Both the position numbers and the translations under genes were made by a program. Shown here one piece after another: positions 59,380-64,000 of a stretch of DNA of 64,000 bases (positions are counted from its first letter, which is position 1; every line of letters starts with the position of its first letter). The notes beneath the pieces are model-generated. The model was not told where the DNA came from. It did not search any database and worked only from the letters and a program-made list of their open reading frames with translations. Location: assembly GCA_025738555.1 (NCBI GenBank), contig JAOVFP010000015.1, positions 496,001 to 560,000 on the forward strand, written 5' to 3'. The stretch comes from Cyathus striatus (lineage: Eukaryota; Basidiomycota; Agaricomycetes; Agaricales; Nidulariaceae).

Positions 59380-60930
59380 GTAGTGGATACTGTTGGTTTA
59401 TGCTAGTGGCATTTGCTAGTCATGAAATTGACATAGCTAGCTAATTTAGAATGGTTGTGTTGCGCATGTCAAGCTCATGTTTATATCATCTTGAGAAGAT
59501 GCTAGTGGCATTTTGTAGTCATGTAATTGTGTTATATCCGTGTCTGGATACATCGTGCCGACGTTCCCACATGACCTTCTAACATACCCGGTCCATTCCC
59601 GGAACGTACCCGCTTCGGGTTTACACTTCCCGACGTTCCCGCCCGGGAACGTACCCGGAACCCGTCGGGTTTTCTACCGGATACTTCAGATACGTACTTT
59701 CTCTTATGACGGCCTCACCGCGTCATCATTCTATTACTCCTCTCTTCCATTCCTACTTATACGTTTCATTATGGCCTTTGTAGATTAGTTCCTTATTCTT
59801 CATTCTGAGCGCGTCATTTGCGCCCCTACTCCGCTTTGCCAAGACTTCATTTCCTACTTACTCCTTTGACTTGTCCTTTGTATAATACTTCTACATTCGT
59901 ATCTACAGGTTCCTACTTAGTATAAGTAGTCTTCCAGATGTAATAGGTAGTCTTTAGTATTTGTATCAACTCTGTACACTTTCTTCCTACACTAAGTTCC
60001 GAAACCCGCTCCGGGTTTTCCTTCAGGTTTCTCTCCCACTGCCTAGTGTAGTGGCGAAGCCCTCTCTTATACTCTGGAACGTTTCCTTACATTGGATATC
60101 GTCTGTTGTGAAATACGAACCATTCACTGGAGATATCCAGGCGGCGCAGCACATACACTGAAGCCACGGTTCACTTCCGCACTTCCGCTCTCGTTCCTGT
60201 ACCCATACTCACTTCGGGTTTCCGTTATAGTTCTCCCACGCCCTCCGGGTGTCTTCGCATTCGTTTCCCAGTAGGAAGGGAATCGGTACGTAACAAATTG
60301 ACATAGCTAGCTCATTTAGAAGGACTTCATTGTGCATGTCAAGCTCATGTTTTTAACATCTTAAGAAGATGCTAGCAGCATTTTAGATCATGTAGTTGAG
60401 ATGATTAGAGTATGTGGATGACATTTCATAGTGCTGAAATAGACATGTCCATGGGCTACTTTGTGCATCCTTATTCTTATGATTATGTAGTGGACATGGT
60501 GAAAGTATGTCGACAACATCTTATGGTTCTGAAATGGATATGTCCATGGGCTATTTTGGACATTATGATATCATGCAGCTTACATGGCTAGAGTATGTGA
60601 ACGACATTTTATGGTACTGATATAGACATGTCCAGATTATGAATATGACATTCCCATATCATGTAAACAGCATTAGCAGAAGATGTAATTGATATGACAA
60701 AGCATCTCTAGATCATGTTCAGGTCATGTATCTCTCAGTACATCATTAACAGATGTACAATCTCATTGGCTTGGGGAATGGGATTACATGTCCTAACCAT
60801 GTCCCAAATATGAGTGTGAAAGGTTTTTTCAGGTCATGTCCAGGTCTGAATTGCGACATTTTAGCATGTACTGCTCATTACTGACCATTACATGACCTGT
60901 GCATGTGAAATCCATGTGCTTTCATTTTTA
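59380..60930 (+). repeat. CACTA right subterminal repeats
   Basis: AATTGACATAGCTAGCTMATT plus the following GCGCATGTCAAGCTCATGTT type sequence occurs at 59426 and 60296. Three units of roughly 110 bp around 60420-60640 share GACATGTCCATGGGCTAYTTT and AGTATGTNGACRACATYTTA. Further copies of AAGATGCTAG and GTCATGT words occur. The block is interrupted by the solo LTR. Confidence 0.7.
59530..60295. mobile_element. Solo LTR of a retrotransposon, 5-bp TSD
   Basis: Starts TGTTATATCCGTG and ends CGGTACGTAACA, so the ends are TG..CA with inverted TGTTAYRT/AYRTAACA. It is flanked by AATTG on both sides (59525-59529 and 60296-60300). The 766-bp interior has many GGGTTT and CCCGGAACGT words and no reverse transcriptase. 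The flanks are parts of the same repeat family. This fits a solo LTR left after recombination. Confidence 0.8.
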
Positions 60931-61007
60931 CAGAGTGTCACAGAGGATCAGCCAATCAGGTTAAGATCCCAACCAAGATCCCGAAAACCCCTTATTGGGA
61001 AGTCCAA

Positions 61008-61049
61008 ACGACCCTATAAACCAACTACCTTAAAAGGTAGTGGGAATAA
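61008..61049 (+). repeat. ACGACCC..CTACC / GGTAGTGGG repeat, copy 2
   Basis: ACGACCCTATAAACCAACTA then CCTTAAAAGGTAGTGGGAATAA. Matches 12340-12393. Confidence 0.5.
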
Positions 61050-62156
61050 TATATGCACTTAGATTTGTTGAGAGTATATGAGCAGGTGTATCAATGGAAG
61101 TTAATTGTTAATGATTCTAGTCATAATTATAATAGTACCTGCAAGTACTTATTAATAATTTCACTATCATAACCCAAGCTTAATAACATAGCTTCAATTC
61201 TATTCAATGAATAAGGCCCGCATGCTATAACATAATTACTCTAATGTACAATCAATATATAAATTGGTGAGAAAAATGGGATGGTATAGAGTTCACATGG
61301 AACCAGTGATGTAAAACTCGGTCTATACTATAATGTTCTGGCGAGGAGACATTTTGTCATCAAAAAACTTGGTGTGAACTTTTACAGTAGCAGTGCAAAG
61401 GGAAAACTTGTCGAGACAAATATCACATGCATATGTATGGCAACTATCTTTGTACTTACTAAGTTACTTACAATGGATTCATGGAACAGATATAAGTATC
61501 ACTACTATAGCATGCGAACCTTCGCACAGGGGTATCTAAATTCGAAAATGATTGAACTTGGGCTATCGGAAGTATAATTAATGGCCGAGCATCAGCGCTT
61601 ACGGACATTACAAGTCAAAGAACATCACAATGAGTATATAAACAGATTGTTGTTCACAGGCTATGCGTACGGATATTATATATAGCGTTATATACATGGG
61701 TTCCGATGTGAATTCAAATAGAAGTCGTTAAGCACTTTGGTGCCTTTTCTTTATACTATCATTTCAATTTCAGATTTTAATATTAATCGCCTCGCAATTG
61801 CATATCCTTTTCAGACATACACAACGAACTGTAATGATCATTGTGACCAGTCCCCAACACCGACTGAGTAAAACTCGGAGAACTACATGTGGTGCTCAAG
61901 CGCTCTACACCCACACTTAAATGTAACATGAATTCTTCATCCGTATAGATAGGTCGTTCTAATAATGGATTGCATTAACTCCTAGGTGCATGCCCTGAGA
62001 AGCGGCGCCATAATTATTCAAGACCTCTTCCTTATTGGTGGAACCGGGGGCTTTGTACTGACTCAAACTTCAAAGCAATGCAGACGTGGCATACAGGTAC
62101 AGATGGCCAGCGCTTACGAAATCTTCTTATTCACACCTTCCCATAGTCTCCCTGGC

Positions 62157-62168
62157 CCTTTATATATC
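62157..62168 (+). promoter_or_regulatory. TATA-like box before the EF-hand gene
   Basis: CCTTTATATATC lies about 50-60 bases before the ATG at 62218, a plausible fungal TATA position, with a pyrimidine-rich stretch (CCTTTCCTACACCTCC) just ahead of the start. Confidence 0.35.
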
Positions 62169-62217
62169 AGCGACCACAAATCCAGAATCAACCTCGCCTT
62201 TCCTACACCTCCATAAC

Positions 62218-64000
62218 ATGGCTTCGACAGAACCGGAAACGACTCTTCAAGTTCATAATCCTAGTCGTCGGAGTTTGGACGGTGCTATTCACTTGCCTAG
62301 CTCTTTTACTCCCGATATTGCTATTGGTTTGGAGAAGCAAGCACTCGATACCATTTACAACGAATCCGACATAGATTACGAAATCGCAAGTTGGGACGAC
62401 AACTACAAGGATTTAAGGTTGCTAGTTACTAAAAACGGGAAGCGCGGCGGTGCAAGAAAATGTCTCGATCATATTTCCAGATTGTTGACATTGTTCGGAG
62501 GGGTCGCGAAGATACATCCTGTCACAGATGGTGTGCCGTCGTCTATGCGCTCATTACAACAGTACTAACAGAGACTATTTATAGCCTTCGTTTCTTCGTT
62601 TAATGCCATCTTAAATCTTTTCAAAGTTTATCTCGACAGTGACAATCAACTTCTGTTCGTCTTTGTATCGGCTGCAGATATGATGCGCCTTCTTCTCGAG
62701 TAAGTAACCCTTAATCTTCTTTCAGTTTTCAGTCATAATGTTCTTCAGTGTACGCCGCCTCCCTCGTAGTGAAGTACTTGATAGAAGGTTAGCGGCCGAA
62801 AGTGAATTCATTGTAGCAACAACGAAATCTTTTGGGAATTCAATTGACGCATACTACAAAGGAAGAAACGTACTCAGTAAGAAACGAATATCTCCAATAT
62901 TATATATTTTAATCATGATGTGACAGCGAAAATCTTTAAATCCGAAGAATGGAATAAGAAGCTAGAAGGGTTTATCGGTGAATATGAAAAGCACAAGGAA
63001 AGCCTTAAAACAGCCCTTCAGATAAATTCGAACCAAGGCCTACAATATATATTCACAAAATTAGATGTTTTAACATCAGATTTCAGGGAGATGAAGCGGG
63101 TAATATCCAGCCAAGAATCAGAGTTTATGAAGGCCATACCAAAGTATATTGACTTAAAAAATCCAGATAGCCTTCGTGAACTCGATGACGAGAAAAAGAA
63201 GCAGTTGATGAATCTTATTGACAGAAGTGACGAGTTGCAAAAAGTAAGCGCGAAGTAGTTGCCGATATATCCGCGTTCTCATTCAACTTACGTACAGGTA
63301 TCCAATGAAAAAGTTGTTAAAGACAAGGAATCTCGAGACTTAGCCTCTATCAAGACTTTTGAGAAGTTAGTGGAAGCCTCAAAATTATCATTCGATGACA
63401 TGTGCAAGGCGAACGAAGACCACTTCAACAAAAAGTTCGATCTTCAGACAATACAAATCGAGAAAGCTATGTCCCGCGTACAGGAGGCTATTGTGGCCGA
63501 ATTAAGGAGTGGAGCGCACACACGCCTCCAACAGACGGTAGATCGTTACGTATGTACTACCTACTGATGATAATCTGACTGCGATGCATGACAGGAGTTG
63601 CAAGATATCTGGAAGGAGATGGTGAGTTTCTTCTTATGGTTCAGCACCTTTAAACAAACCCAGACAACGTAGAAATGGGTATTTTGCGTGGCAAATACGG
63701 AGTTCAGTCTGGCATTATGCGAATATTTCCTCGAGAAATTTTCAGGTGGTGATGATTCACGCTTACCTCACCAGGAGGGTACTGGATTTTCTACAAATAT
63801 TGAAAACCCTAACATGGATCCGAGTGATGATGAGCAGGACAACTCGAATGCAACAGAACCGGCTTCGCGCACTCAGGGAAAAAAGGAGGATCCACACGCT
63901 TGGACCCTAAAATATTTAATTCAGTTCGGAAGTATCATATCTTCTGTGATCGATACAGACAAGACTGGATTTATTAGAACGAGTGAAGCTAATGCATTTA
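62218..64000 (+). CDS. EF-hand domain protein (multi-exon, cut by window edge)
   Basis: Exon 1 (62218-62530) starts MASTEPETTLQVHNPSRRSL and ends KIHPVTD. It joins over an intron with a TACTAAC branch to FVSSFNAILNLFKVYLDSDN (62585-62699). Next come LPRSEVLDRRLAAESEFIVA, then KIFKSEEWNKKLEGFIGEYE and a long helical exon with KLDVLTSDFREMKRVISSQE. Then follow FEKLVEASKLSFDDMCK, QDIWKEM and WVFCVANTEFSLALCEYFLE. The last visible part has HAWTLKYLIQFGSIISSVID then TDKTGFIRTSEA. DTDKTGFIRTSE fits the 12-residue EF-hand calcium loop at every ligand position. This order occurs in an unnamed basidiomycete family, by recollection. No frame breaks are seen, so it is likely a live gene. The C-terminal end lies beyond the window. 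Confidence 0.75.

Larger units (their letters stand above)
36072..60937. mobile_element. Candidate composite CACTA element (24.9 kb)
   Basis: The left end CACTCTGTAAAAACGAAAAA (36072) is preceded by TCA. At the right, ATTTTTACAGAGTG (ending 60937) is the inverse of CACTCTGTAAAAAT and is followed by TCA. A Tnp2-type transposase reads toward the left end and an accessory gene reads toward the right end, the usual outward layout. Subterminal repeats lie at both sides. In between are a Mutator-like insertion, an acyltransferase, a Ser-rich pseudogene and a solo LTR. The inner parts of the two ends are only weakly similar, so two separate elements with lost ends remain possible. Confidence 0.4.
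60938..62217. other. Spacer and promoter region of the EF-hand gene
   Basis: Holds copy 2 of the GGTAGTGGG repeat (61008-61049). No gene recognised in 61050-62100. A TATA-like TTTATATATC at about 62159 lies some 60 bases before the ATG at 62218. Confidence 0.5.

Overview
The window looks like a transposon-packed stretch of a basidiomycete, probably Agaricomycetes, genome. The support is short GT..AG introns with CTAAC-like branch points, a DUF6533 membrane-protein gene, a KDZ (Kyakuja/Dileera/Zisupton) transposase with a cysteine cluster, a Tnp2-type CACTA transposase, and several accessory protein families that I know only from mushroom genomes. I cannot name the species. No rRNA genes, intact tRNA genes or CRISPR arrays were seen.

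Layout. 1-17 kb: a DUF6533 gene (1515-2956); a 1.85-kb inverted-repeat element with a hAT element nested in it (4421-6275 / 4638-5809); a decayed DDE transposase (7919-8695, minus); a multi-exon gene resembling the cohesin loader Mau2/Scc4, cut short at its 3' side (14027-15888, minus), with two decayed copies of its first exon at 9.5-10.2 kb, one carrying a second hAT element in its upstream flank; a run of tRNA-like repeats (12.9-13.8 kb); and a TA-flanked Tc1/mariner-like element (16070-17141).

17-34 kb: a candidate 16.7-kb KDZ element (17171-33868) bounded by inverted repeats of about 150 bp that are nearly identical over the outer 115 bp. It holds the KDZ transposase (minus) and, divergently, two spliced accessory genes (25780-26521 and 26867-29515), plus a short minus-strand relative of the second one.

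35-61 kb: a CACTA-type landscape. A 496-bp CACTA-like MITE (35564-36059) sits 12 bp from a matching CACTCTGTAAAAACG terminus at 36072; the Tnp2 gene lies inside on the minus strand. One Tnp2 exon is split by a 4.9-kb element with ~38-bp inverted repeats and a perfect 9-bp target duplication (37068-41959, Mutator-like). That element carries a 2.4-kb satellite of 128-bp units and a hAT element nested inside. To the right are a 5'-incomplete BAHD-type acyltransferase, a rearranged pseudogene of a large Ser-rich protein, an accessory gene family (55992-59110), subterminal repeats cut by a solo LTR (59530-60295), and a candidate CACTA right end at 60937. The whole 36072-60937 block may be one composite CACTA element that captured host sequence.

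61-64 kb: a spliced gene for an EF-hand protein runs off the right edge.

Recurring theme: differences among repeat copies, and the stop codons in the dead transposases, are mainly CpG to TpG/CpA changes (CGA to TGA stops, GAGCGTGA/GAGTGTGA/GAGCATGA satellite variants). This fits cytosine-methylation decay or a RIP-like process acting on transposons.
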